Source: Ricinus communis (lineage: Eukaryota > Streptophyta > Magnoliopsida > Malpighiales > Euphorbiaceae). From it: DNA of 64,000 bases. Below are positions 1 to 11,843 of this stretch, one piece after another (position 1 is the first letter of the stretch; each line of letters opens with the position of its first letter). The notes below the pieces were generated by a model, which searched no databases, was not told where the DNA came from, and was given only the letters and a program-made list of their open reading frames with translations. The DNA lies in the NCBI RefSeq assembly GCF_019578655.1, contig NC_063256.1:8308001-8372000 (forward strand), read 5' to 3'. Both the position numbers and the translations under genes were made by a program.

Positions 1-258
1 TAACAGCAGCCTCTAATCTAGGTAACAGGTTTGCTGGTCATAAGAGAGAGACAGAACTAGTTTATCAATTTTTGTCATCAAGCCTTAGGCTTCAATAGAT
101 TAAAGTTGTTGCTACTGTTGCTTAATCAGAACCTAATGGGTATAGGCACTACAGCTCATTTATGAAAAGGACATCCAAGATCATATGCATAAAATATTGA
201 ATACAATCAGTGACTTCCCCGACCATTTGAAATTAATGAGCAAAAACCAATCACCTAC

Positions 259-3200
259 AGTTTAGCAGTAATACAATCAGGGGTCTGAACTAGTGTCTTC
301 CGAGATCCTAGTCTCATTGTGCTTCCCATGTGTGTTGTTGAACCCTGCATTTAATTGAAAAAAAAACTTTAAAATAGTAAAATGTAAGAGTGAACAAGTA
401 AGAAAAACAGGTAAGCATAATAGACTCATACCTCGGGCATAAATATTACAACACGATCAGCTGTTTGGGCATCAAACTCCTCGCTATTTGCTTTTTCCAA
501 ACCCAAAACCTAAAACCAATAATTCGAGTAGGTATAGCCATGTAGGGCTGTATGGTTGTAAAATAGAACATAATTTAGAATAGAAATCACTTACGGATCT
601 AGCAAACTCAATCACAGAAATCTGCATGCCCAAGCAAATCCCAAGATAAGGAATTTTGTTCTCTCTAGCATACTTGGCAGCCAGTATCATTCCCCGTACA
701 CCACGATCTCCAAACCCACCTGGCACTAAGATGCATGCTGCATTCTGCACATGATGAATGTGTCAAAGATAGATTCAAAATTAGAGCAAAACAACAGACC
801 CCTTTTTTTTCCTTTCTTCACATTAAGAGTGTATTACGACCACCAGCATTATAGGCACAGACCTCAATCAAAAGAGATTGAGGTGGGTAAAGAGAGAAAG
901 GGAGAACTGACGCATTCCTTCAGCTAGCAAGATGAAGTTTGCTGATAAATAATGAGATCATAACAGTTTACTATGCTTCCATTTTCTCCCTTTCTCTGGT
1001 CTATAAGAACTTATTGGCCTAGGCTATTTGATCAGGAGGTAGAATTTCCTAATCACAACTTCCAAATTCCCTTATCAATCAAGAATAATTTTCAAATATA
1101 AAACTTATTGTCCTTGTGGCGAGTAGCAATCACACAAACATCTCAACGTAAAAGTCAGACTACCACAAAAGAGTAGGATGGACCAACTTCAACATCATTG
1201 TTTAACGATTTGAAAGGAAAAGCAAGATGATTAAAACACAATGATAGCATTAAAGAGAATTGTATAATACAATGTCCGTACTATTACTGCACAAGGATGA
1301 CATGGAAAAGCCAATCTTTAGGGGAAGGACATCTGGTCGTTGGGAGCTAATAGGAAAAAGGACAAGCCAAGAGAAAAGAGAAAAGGGTATTTTTAGTCGA
1401 GTATAGAACTTACCCTCAAAGTCTCCCATGCAGCAGCATGAGCTTCTGGTGTCTGTAAAATAGAAAAATGTTGGTAGAAGTAAACTTTTCAAAAAGGATT
1501 CAATACCTATATATATATATATGTAACTAGCAAGGGTTTAGTACTGATTTTACACTATCATCTTCAAGATCCGAAGCTGCAATCCAATCAATAGATGGCT
1601 TCAATGAGCATGCAATACAAGCATGTAGAAGGGCCTGCAAGCACACAACAGAACATAATAGTAAGAGGTTGACGCAATGGTGCCAATATTTTTGAGCAAA
1701 TCAAATGTCTGTTAATACAAATTCCAGCTCAGCAAGCCAGAGTAATCAATGGGCATGTACTTTCATGCTTAAAACAAATTAATAATTCTCCTATTTATAT
1801 ACTAAACAAAATGTGATTGTACTTATTTACTCCCTTCAAAATCATCTAGATTATACTTAAGAAATAAAGGCATAATTTTATACAAATAGAAAACCACACT
1901 TATTAAGATAACTAAATAAGGCCTTTCAGTATTGTGCAAAACTGGAGATGCTCTTCTCCATTGAAATAGTATTTTTCCTCAAACTAATACACCAAGATAA
2001 AAGGTAAAACACCTTCACAACAGACAGATAGGAATCTGTCAAGCCAACATACTTCCCCACCATCGCAATCCTCACCTGCATCATATAGTTTCATCTTGTC
2101 TTAAGAACAAGAAAGAATTTATCAAACAAGAGAATTACAAGCAAACTGATGATAATACTTACAGAATTGGTAAGATTATCATAAGTCTCGGCCATTTTGG
2201 TCCAATCTTCTAAATCGGGGGGCATTGCAATGCTGAAATAGGACGCTATGTTAGTTAACAAGATCAGCTTTCTGGCACCAAGTATTTCATTCATAGTTCA
2301 TCGTGCATTTTATTTTACAAGTGCCCAGAATTTATATATGTTAGTTCTCCACTTAAAGTAACTAATCACAATAAAATCAATCCCTTTGCAGAAAGTAGTA
2401 GTTAGTACAAAAGGCAGTTAATTTTAGCTACAAAAAACTTCAACAACTACCTTCATTCCATCAGACAATGATTTGAATGGGCTGAGGCTGATTAATATTG
2501 TAAGTTCAATAGTTAGGCTTTGGACGCTGATAAAAGAAGAAAAAAAAAAAATTGAGAGAAGCTAACCTGTGTAAGCTAAGCTGCTTTAGAATTGCATGAT
2601 GAGCATTTTGGTTCTGTAACAGGAGAGCATATCAAGGAAATTTAACACATGTATTCAATAAAATAAAATAAAAAACTGAAAATTATTAAGCTTCAGACAA
2701 AACAAAGATATATAACTGACTCTAAGTAGTAGAGGGATATGCCAGATGTTTGGAACATCATGTATGTTGAGAATATTAGCAGCCTGCAAACATTATTAGT
2801 GATAGATTACAATCCAAAAAATAAAACATATGAGAATATTACTAGTAAGACTGAAAGATGACTCCATCAAGATTACCGGAACATGACAAAACTGAGAAAG
2901 TTTCTCCTTCGTATTTTCCAGCAAAGGCTGCAACAGAATTAGCAAAATTTATTTTATGCAGTGAACGGTCAAATTTAACTCACAAATTATACACTAGTGA
3001 AGATGAAGCTGTCAATATCATGATTAACACCTCAGAGAGATTCATGTTCTAGCACACAGAAATATACAGACTTCGAAGGTCCACCAAACTAAGTTAGACT
3101 AATCCAACTATGCTATCATCAAAAGAAGCATGGCACAAATCTAAAAGACGATTAGTCTTCTGTAGTTTCAGAAAATTTCCCAAGATACAACAGTACACAG

Positions 3201-5229
3201 AGGAACTAAACTGACAATCTCCAAAATGAAATGTTCATGCAATTTTCAATGAAATGTATTGAAAATATTGTTTGCCAAAGATGTCAGTTATTAATCCTCT
3301 TACAAGGATATAGTAATCAGGCAAGAGAAATACCTGAGCAGATCGACATGCTAATAAATGAGGAGTCAAGCCTAATGCTCTTAATTCACGAACGCTATGT
3401 TGTGTAGGCTTAGTTTTCTGGATGCAAAACGTACTAAGTTACAATCATTAAATGGAAGATAATCATCTTCAATTCAAACAAATGAATTCAAACATGAAAT
3501 AAATATAACCATGCAAATTTAAAAAGTATTAAGAAAAGTCCATCGAACTTTACTTGTTCTCCAACAACGCCTAGCACAGGTATCAGGCTCACGTGAATAA
3601 GACAGAAGTTATCTTGTCCTGCATAAGGAAATTAATCTGAGTAATTATCATGAAAAATTATGAAATAATCTATTTAAGAACATCCATAAGATCAAAGGAT
3701 AAGAATTTTGTCACTTTCAAACACGTGTTAACTATAGCTTCACAGTTGAACCAAATTGCCCAATATATCTGGATTAATCAACTAGTTGCCACTACAGATA
3801 TTAATGTACACATACAACAAAATGAACAATTAAATATCTATACAGTTCTTGCAGAATATCAAGCTAAAACAAAGTCTACTAATCAGATTGGAAAACAAGG
3901 ATCCTTAAATGAACCAACATCGACAATAATAACAATGTCTAGGAATATACATCGAACAGAATAACCTTACCAACTGAAAAAGATAATTGACGCAAAGCCT
4001 CGATGAAGGGCATTGATTCAATGTCACCTAAAGCAGAAAGATAACGCAAATTTATACCTCAGCAGAAAATCAAGGAGAAGATAGAATTTTCAATGGATCC
4101 ATCAATTTTGCTCCAAACTGCTCTTACCTACAGTTCCTCCCAGTTCTATCACACAGACATCTGCAGGACCTTCCTCTCCATCCACAGGAATGGTAGCAAC
4201 TGATTCAATCCAATTCTTAATGGCATCAGTGATGTGTGGGACCACCTAGAATTTTTTCAAAGGTCAGCTAATTAAACTCTTCACATGCAACTGACAATTA
4301 GAGGCTAGATATAGTTAGCTACAGAGCCTCACCTGAACAGTTTTTCCAAGATAATCACCTCTTCTCTCCTTCTCAATTACAGACTGTTTAAACATCAAAC
4401 AGAATTACTTCCTCAGAGTGTCAACAAAAATTCACAACATAATAAGTCTACATCATGTGGGTACCTGAAATATTTTTCCAGTGGTTATGTTGTTATCCTT
4501 TGTGAGTGTTACATCCAGAAAGCGCTCATAGTTACCTAAATCTAGATCCACCTTTAAGAAAAAGCAAAGTATGATACTACTAAACATACCTATTATTTTA
4601 TTGATTAGTATCTCATTTCAATACCAGAACAATTAAAAACGCACAAGCAGCAAAAAGTTGTGAAATAATAAAAAGAAGAACAAATGTTGGAAGGGTTTTA
4701 AACCTCTCCGCCATCGTCGAGAACAAAAACCTCTCCATGCTCAAAGGGAGACATGGTACCAGCATCAGTATTCAGGTAAGGATCTGCATTACATATGTAG
4801 AAATTAAAATGCAAAGTATATGCCTGTGAAAGTCAATTTGATTGCTCCAAAGACAAAAACTCAAATTATTTACTTACTATTATGAGTACGCAATAACCAG
4901 CCACGAAGTTAGTAAAAAAATCAATTAAGAGAACAAGAAGCCAATAAGAAAGCAACAAAACCAGAATACTAAATACAAATTGATAGGAACAAACTGCTAA
5001 ATTCCGAAACTAACAACTCCAATGGCAAACCAGTAATATCACTAAAATTAAATAAACAATAATTTAAAGAATCCAATCAATTACGAAATAGGTAAAAAGC
5101 TAAATGTAAACCTATTTTGATAGAGGTGACTCGAAGGCCGCAAGCTTTAAGGACAACGCCTATGCTACTGGCCGTGACACCTTTGCCGAGACCACTCACG
5201 ACTCCTCCTGTCACCAGCACGTACTTCAT
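259..5229 (-). CDS. CTPS: CTP synthase (glutamine-hydrolysing), 3' end outside the window
   Basis: Makes CTP from UTP, ATP and glutamine in cytosolic pyrimidine synthesis. Seventeen exons are visible, in coding order: 5229-5112, 4783-4704, 4551-4465, 4383-4333, 4245-4128, 4027-3971, 3618-3554, 3417-3334, 2783-2721, 2613-2567, 2232-2163, 2075-2013, 1634-1554, 1452-1414, 744-595, 509-432 and 344-259. All join in phase and give about 445 residues; plant enzymes are about 560, so the last 110 or so lie past base 1. Seen: the synthase P-loop [10 protein letters not shown] at residues 8-17, LGGTVGDIES in the amidoligase domain, and the class-I glutaminase nucleophile LGICLGMQ with Cys near residue 378. 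The start at MKYVLVTGG is the canonical one. The frame is open further upstream, with ATGs at 5448 and 5421, so a longer isoform is possible. Bases 1-258 read as intron. Confidence 0.95.
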
Positions 5230-6003
5230 GCTTCTTAATATTTGTGCTTGCGTTTGGTTTTGGCTCTGGCTTTGAGTTTTGCTTCCTGTCTCAGAGTGTA
5301 GATGAAGTGTTTGTATTAATGTGGAAGCGGGAAAGCTGAACTTGCGAAACTCGGTTCTAGTAGGAGTCAATTTGTTTCCGAATCTTAATAAACCTAAAAA
5401 TGGAGAATGGACTACGCTCATGGGCTTGCTGATAAGGTATTTATACATTATTTTTTTCTGGTTGTATTTTGTCACCTCAATTTTGGTAACTGCATAAAGT
5501 TTTTACACCAAAAAATGACAGGACAACGACCTGCTACACTGTATGTTTTGTATCTCAAGTTATAGTAGAGAGCTAAGCTCTATTTTTTGGGTAATTCGAT
5601 GAAATTTGACAAACATTAATCCGTCAAATCATAGGGAAAAGCAAAATATCAGAACTGATTTCGTGATTGTGACCATGTTATTTGGATTTTTCGTTAAGTG
5701 TTGTAATTGGTACATATGGTTCTAAATTTATCCAATTTAATTAGACACCACCATAACTACATTAGGTTCAACATTTAAATCTCACCATATATATATATAT
5801 TTGGAACAATAAGAAATAGATTTCAACACATGAACATTTGAATGGCCCTTCTTGAGGCAACTAGTATTATTCCTCAATTATATATGCCTTCTACTTGTAA
5901 ATCTCTGTTGGTGCCTATTCCGGGTTAAATATTTTTTTATAGAGAAAATTTAGATAAATTATAATCGTTACTTTATATCATTAAAAATAATTTATTTTAA
6001 ATA
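5230..6003. other. CTPS 5' leader and AT-rich intergenic DNA
   Basis: The first 250 bases upstream of the CTPS start stay open in the CTPS frame and are less AT-rich, so they are probably 5' leader or an N-terminal extension. Beyond about 5500 the sequence is AT-rich with a short (TA)n run near 5790. No other coding sequence was recognised. Confidence 0.4.
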
Positions 6004-6530
6004 TTACTAGCGGTTTACCCGTTGCACGATTATTATTATTATTATTATTATTTTAATTATAAAATTAAGTTGATATTTAATATTTAATATTAATTTATGA
6101 TATTTTTAAAAATAGCAAAATAATTATTTTTAAATATTTTTATTTTAAAATATTTTAAAATTTTATTAATGTAGTAATATAAAAATTATTTTAAAAATAT
6201 TTATTAATTAATTTTAGTATTATGTAACTTAATAATATAATTGATATTATTATTTTTAGGATTAAAAATTATTATATAATTAAAAAATTAATTTATTAGT
6301 TAATATAATATTAAAATATAATTAATGTGCTATTTTTTAGGATAGGATGTATCACTATATCTATTAATTAATAAATTAATAGAAAAAATTATAAAATTAG
6401 ACGTAAGCTTGAATTTTATGTGTTAAAAATAGTACACATATCAAAATGAAAATTCTACATGTTAAAAATTAAGCACACGTATCAAAAAAAATTTAAGTTT
6501 CAGAAATTAATATATATAATATAGATTTTG
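6004..6530. repeat. Degenerate dispersed repeat with a ttacccgttgcacg end motif
   Basis: The block opens with ctagcggtttacccgttgca, a motif shared by many plant dispersed repeats, followed by an (ATT)n run. It continues as extremely AT-rich sequence to about 6530. Its right part (about 6405-6530, with tatcaaaatgaaaattctac and cagaaattaatatatataat) resembles the reverse complement of about 25140-25300, which supports a dispersed family. No open frame of note. The element class was not determined. Confidence 0.35.
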
Positions 6531-7416
6531 ATTAAATTTAATATTTTTAGTAAAAAGTGTCTATTAACTGATGTGATTCATTTTTAGTAGATGTATTTAT
6601 GAATAATTTAATAGATAAAATTCCATTTAAGAATTTCTTTATGGTAGTGGTTTATTTATGCTTATGACCACTAACCACATCTTTAATCCGATGCCTAAAG
6701 TTAAATTATTTAAACGGAGATATAAAGTAGCTATCTTTTTGCAAATGAATGAAGGGTTCATATCAACAGAAAAAAGACTGGGGAAAGAATATGAATATTA
6801 CTTTCCCTTTATCCTATGATTCTTCTTCGAGTGTAAGAAAAATCATTAAAAATTAAATGTCTAAATAATTTAAACATGAAATTCATTAATTGAAATTTAT
6901 AATATATGCATTGTATGCAAGTCCATAAACCAATACATTACTACACTCAAATGACTTTTATTTTTAAAAATAAAAAGACATGAGAATATGTTATTAATTT
7001 AAATATTTAATCTTATAATTTCCACAAAACTCGTCCAATTATCTCGCACAAAGATACTAATCCTATTCGTTTGTCTTCTTATTATCTCGTATTAAAAGAA
7101 AAGCATGGTGATTTAACAAATAATAAAGCCAATTTAGCATTTTTAAGCTATGTTAATTTTTGAGTTTACAAATTTATTTAACAGTTTCAATATCAATTTC
7201 GAGTGGGTGCGATATTAATCTAAAACTTTAAGTACCAAACTGGAAAGTATAAAAATTGAGTAATGCCAACGATGAAAAAATAATACACTGAAAATTACAA
7301 AACTACCCACCATTAAGAAAAACAGCTGCTATATCATTTGAGGCCTGAGATACGAGTGCTAAAGCTGCAACATTTGAAATTGAAACAGCAAAAAGAGCCG
7401 TTGGGAGTAGAGAGAA
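6531..7416. other. AT-rich intergenic DNA and promoter of the 7417 gene
   Basis: Mostly AT-rich sequence with no recognisable coding region. The last 100 bases become less AT-rich and probably hold the leader of the downstream plus-strand gene. It is shared upstream DNA of two divergent genes, CTPS and the 7417 gene, whose starts are about 2.2 kb apart. Confidence 0.35.
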
Positions 7417-8484
7417 ATGGTGGAAAGTGAGAGCAAGACTGGCGGTGGTCCAGTGGTACTTCTGTCATGGGCAGATGAAGTAGAACAAGAAGAAGCTCAA
7501 TGTCAATTGCAACAAAAGCAGAAGCCAAACCCTTTCGGCTCTGCTAGGCCCAGAGAAGTTGTTCTCCAGGAGAAAGGCATTGATTGGAGAAAACTCGACC
7601 TCCACCTCCGTCAAACATCTCTCTTAAGGTACTCTTCCTTAAGCCCACCAAAGGTTTAAAATTCCTTTACTGCAATATGGCTTTACTGATAGTTGAAGAT
7701 TTCTATTTGTTATGCTCGTTGCTTGAATAATAACCCTTTATTGCATTGCACTTTGATGATATACAGGCAGGAGCCCCTCAATGAGAAGTCATGGAAGGAA
7801 AATATTCCTGCCTCTTCCTCCGCCGTTGCCAAAAGGGTGCATTCGGTGTCCTCAAGCAACTGCCTAAAACAGAAGCAGAAAGATGCAAATCTTGGATTCT
7901 GCCTATTGTCTATCCCTAACCAGATGCCCCTGATATCTGTGCCTCCGTTGAGATATCCGCCAAGGAATATTGTTGCCAGTCTGTCCGAGTCGAGAAATCT
8001 GCATAGGTTGGACAATGGGCACCAATTTAATCAGTGCAGGAGTAACTTAAAGCCTGAGAAAAAGAATACTGTTTATTGCAACGGAATACAAGAAGTTCAA
8101 AGATTTGAAAACTTGTATTGTGGGAGCCACGTTCAATTTAAGCATCATGACCAATGTTTGCATATCGAGCAGGGGAGCCAGTTCAAGAATAATGATGGCA
8201 AATCTCAGCCTGGCCAATCAGTGGGGAAAAGCAGGAACATGCCAAAACCAGCAAGCCATATAAAGGGGCGATATTCAGATTATAATCATCCAAGAAGAAA
8301 ACTTGAAAAGAATGGGCAGAATATGGTAGGTTCGCTGCTGGGGAAACCTCCAAAACAACATACAATGCGTTCACCACTTTGTGTGACAGAGTTGAAAGAT
8401 ATATTCGCTGCTGGGGAAACCTCCAAAACAACATACAATGCGTTCACCACTTTGTGTGACAGAGTTGAAAGATGTGGAAGATGA
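7417..8484 (+). CDS. Plant protein of unknown function with an eIF4B-like motif; altered C-terminus
   Basis: Two exons, 7417-7628 and 7767-8484, join in phase (AG|G, Arg) to give 309 residues. The N-terminus has a SWADEVEQEE stretch and NPFGSARPREVVLQEKGIDW (about residues 38-57). This resembles the short NPFG-x-A-(K/R)-PRE-x-(V/L)L-x-(E/K)-(K/R)-G-x-DW motif of plant eIF4B proteins. The rest is hydrophilic, low in predicted structure and not recognised. The last part is affected by a 70-bp perfect tandem repeat (8331-8400 and 8404-8473, period 73) that shifts the frame by +1 and brings a stop at 8482-8484. The frame of the first copy, carried past the second copy, would stop at 8516-8518. 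It may be a functional gene with a changed tail or a young pseudogene. The 3' end faces PUR5. Confidence 0.6.
8331..8473 (+). repeat. Perfect 70-bp tandem duplication inside coding sequence
   Basis: Bases 8331-8400 recur without change at 8404-8473, separated by ata. The period of 73 is not a multiple of three, so the downstream reading frame of the host gene changes. Complete identity suggests a recent event or, less likely, an assembly artefact. Confidence 0.95.
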
Positions 8485-9179
8485 TTCTGCAGCGAGAAAG
8501 GAGCTAAGGAGCCTCTGACAAAGCCGGTCATATAAACAAAAGAAATGGAACGGACAAGCCTCCAGATGATAATTGCAGTGCGATGCCAACATCTACTGCT
8601 AAAGAAGAGAAGAAAACTATTCAATGTAAGCAGAAAATATTGAGTTATAAACACAGTAGTAAATCAGAAAATAGCAGATCAAGCAGTTGAACTACCGGAA
8701 GAGGGTAATAATGTCACTATTAGGAGTTAACAAAGTGGCAGTGATGGCGTAATTTTAACTTGTGATATTCTTGATTTGAAATCTTGAGCACAATTTTGGC
8801 TTTAGTAGAAGATTTGTAACACTTGCAAGCAGAGCACTATTAATTATCAAAGTAATTCAGACCAATCAATTATTTGGAGTCATTTGTACTTCTTGGTCGC
8901 AGCTACAAATTGTTACAAAAGGGAAAATAAACTAAAACTCGAGTCAATAAACTTCTAAGGAACTGAAACTGGACTAACCATATTATAAAGCTTAGGCTAA
9001 CAAGTTTTCTAAATCTGGACCAAAAAGTTTACCCCTTTGGCAATATTACAAAGTTGTGGTACAATGAGAAACTGTGAGGGGAAAAAAATCTATAGATCAA
9101 AACCAGGATACAATATTCCACAACTCAGGCCTATTCATCTTCTTAGGCAACACGTTCTAAGATGTCAAGATTGCAAGTT
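8485..9179. other. Convergent 3' regions of the 7417 gene and PUR5
   Basis: This is the tail-to-tail gap between a plus-strand and a minus-strand gene. It holds their 3' UTRs. The segment 8485-8700 still looks coding-like in broken frames, which fits the frame disruption in the preceding gene. No separate gene was seen. Confidence 0.45.
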
Positions 9180-11554
9180 TTATTGATAGCTCACTCCTTC
9201 ACTGCTTACAACTTCACCAATCTGATATGCTTTACAATGTCCATCCTCGAGTACTTTGCGGGAAGCATCCTCATTAACGATTAGAACCATGCCAATGCCC
9301 ATGTTGAAAGTCCGCCTCATCTCAGCATCTTCTATTTTTCCAACCTGGTACAAGAAAGAAGCCAAAAGACTATTGTAAATATTACAGAAGGCATGCTGAA
9401 TTTACATACTGTTGGTTTTTTGGAAACCTTGTTCAATACTGCATGAAAAGCAATCAAAAGATAGAAATCATGTGCACAGACAAACAGAAATGGACTCATA
9501 AACTCTTGTAAGGACAAAAGGACAGTTCAAGTATGATTCAAACTGAATATCATAATTAAGGATGCGATTTTAAATTACAATTCACCTCTTGTATCCATTT
9601 GAAGACTGCTGGCACTTCCCAAGAGTTCTTATGAATGACAGCTCCAAGGCCTTTAGGGAACACTCGCGGTATATTATCTGTAAAACCACCTCCCGTGATG
9701 TGGGCTATACCCTTTACACCTCCTTTGTTAATCAAGTCAAGAACCTTTTTGGAGAAGAAAATAGTCATTTTAAAATTAAATTAGAACCAACATGAAAAGA
9801 CTGAGCATCATAATGCGAGAAAAAGAAAGAAAGGCTTGATACTTAACCTGCTTGACATATATCACAGTTGGGGCCATAAGAGCCTCCCCTACTGCAATGC
9901 CTTCACCAGGAAGTTGGTCATTCAAAGAAAGACCACTTCGAGCCAGAACCCTACAAATGTGTGCATATACCCATCAAAAGAAAATTTCATTGAAAGACTT
10001 AAGAAATAAATAAAATAGAGATTGAACAATAAAAATTCTTTTAACTAAGAACAACCTTCTTACAAGGGAGAAGCCATTAGAATGTACTCCATTAGATGGC
10101 AAACCAATGATGACATCCCCAGCCACGATGTTTTTCCCATCAATTACTGAATCCTTCTTAACAATGCCAACTGCAAAACCACTAAGATCATACTCACCGT
10201 CTGCATAAAAATCTGGCATCTCTGCAGTCTGAAAGAAATTAAAAAATTATAAATGTCAAAGCAAATCTACATGTCTCGTTGGTAAGTTCTAAGCAAGGTA
10301 CGGAAAAGGAAGAAAAGACCAAATAAGCTTTTTGTACGAGGAAATTTCATTGTAAAAAACATAATGCAAGAACATGGCATGATCAATTGATAAGATGTTT
10401 TGATGGGAACATGCACATTCCACTCTACAAAAGTCTATCTGAATGAGCAACTATGGCCACATCTCTTAGCTCTTAGTGATAATGTTATAAATGTGATCAT
10501 TGAAAATCCATATCCAACATCAAGCACTATATAATATATCGAGAGTTACCATCCATCGACGTTCAACTAGCATCAAATACATAAATTTTCATAATACCTC
10601 TCCCCCTAAAAGAGTGCAGTCAGATTGTTGGCAACCATCAACAATGCCCTTTATAACCTAAATAAGAAGACCATAAAATTTGTGTTAGGGTGACAAACTA
10701 CGAAAGGTAAATAAACCATAAATATTATGCGTACCTTTTCAGCAAGGTCCAGATCAAGGTGGCTTGTAGCAAAGTAATCAAGGAAAAACAGTGGTTTTGC
10801 ACCAGAAGTAACGATATCATTGACACTCATTGCAACCTGTGATGAAAAAACACAAATAGAACACAGTAGGAAGTAAATCGCTAGTGGCAAAAACATAAAA
10901 CAAAGTCGATTTCGAATGTTACCAGGTCAATCCCAATGGTGTCATGGATTCCAGTTTCAAATGCAAGTTTAAGTTTAGTTCCTACACCATCTGTGCCGGC
11001 AACAAGGTATGAATCACCTGTTCATCAGAACATAATCAGCATTTTATTAGAAAAGGCACTCAAATCATTTAAACAAGTACCAGATGAAAATAACAATCAC
11101 CAAAAATTAATTAGCCTACTCTCAAAGTTATACAATACAATATGGAAAGAGAGTTCTTTAACTGATTACTAGGGAAGTACTGATAGAGGCAGTTCAAGAA
11201 GGGATAATAAAGAAATAAATAATTACCAAGAGGGTAAAGACCCCCAAAGCCTCCAATACCAGGGGCCATCTTTGCAATTCTTTTAACAAGCTCAGACCCA
11301 GCATCTATATCAACACCCGTATCCTTATAAGTGAGCCCTCCCGACCCATCTCCGCTTTTACTGTCACCTTCCTTCGACATCGAAACTATGCTGCTTTTGG
11401 CTGCGGCAGACACGGATAAAAGCGGAAACCTATAGGATAAGCGGTTCATCGAAGAGTGTCGCGCGGGTTTGAATTTGAGTCTGACAGAAGAGGATATTGT
11501 CGACGCTGCAAGAGCGCGAGATAGCTCGGTGTTAGCAGCGACAGTGGTAGTCAT
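9180..11554 (-). CDS. PUR5: Phosphoribosylformylglycinamidine cyclo-ligase (AIR synthase), organelle-targeted
   Basis: Converts FGAM plus ATP to AIR, the fifth step of de novo purine synthesis, in plastids and/or mitochondria in plants. Eight exons: 11554-11227, 11017-10923, 10836-10735, 10657-10598, 10228-10056, 9950-9848, 9744-9586 and 9344-9180. They join in phase to give 394 residues, normal for plant PURM-type proteins. Residues 1 to about 60 are Ser/Thr/Ala-rich and look like a transit peptide. Seen after it: [77 protein letters not shown] and [16 protein letters not shown]. The C-terminus is GEGVSYQ-like (SSEGVSYQ). The frame is open upstream to 11635, but only with a TTG there, so the ATG at 11554 is taken as the start. 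Confidence 0.95.
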
Positions 11555-11769
11555 GGCAGCAGGAGTAAATTGTAGAATTGTGGAAGTGGCGACTGGGGAA
11601 AGCGAGAACAGAGGAGCGGGAATGAGTAAAGGCAAGGGAGAGAGAGAGTTAGGGCCTGAGTATAAATTCTCGCACAGGATTGAGATGCCATTTACGCCTA
11701 TAAAAAAGGGTACAGCGATGCTTTGGGCAAGTGAGTCAAAATATTATTAATCTTAATCACAGGGGATAT

Positions 11770-11843
11770 GTTTTGAATTGGTTCAATCTAAGTGGTATTG
11801 GGCTTTGTTTTGAATTGGTTCAATCTAAGTGGTATTGGGCTTT
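11770..11843. repeat. Perfect 37-bp tandem duplication
   Basis: The 37-base unit starting gttttgaattggttcaatct occupies 11770-11806 and recurs without change at 11807-11843. It lies about 220 bases upstream of the PUR5 start codon, in probable promoter DNA. Confidence 0.95.

Noticed and set aside
2858..3052. Plus-strand open frame of 64 codons
   Set aside because: Lies in a CTPS intron on the opposite strand; no family resemblance.
3650..3964. Plus-strand open frame of 104 codons
   Set aside because: Covers a CTPS intron antisense and has no recognisable domain; chance frame in AT-rich DNA.
8183..8654. Overlapping minus-strand frames of 73-122 codons
   Set aside because: Antisense shadows of the 7417 gene, lengthened by the tandem duplication.
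11469..11750. Plus-strand 93-codon frame
   Set aside because: Antisense to PUR5 exon 1 and its leader.
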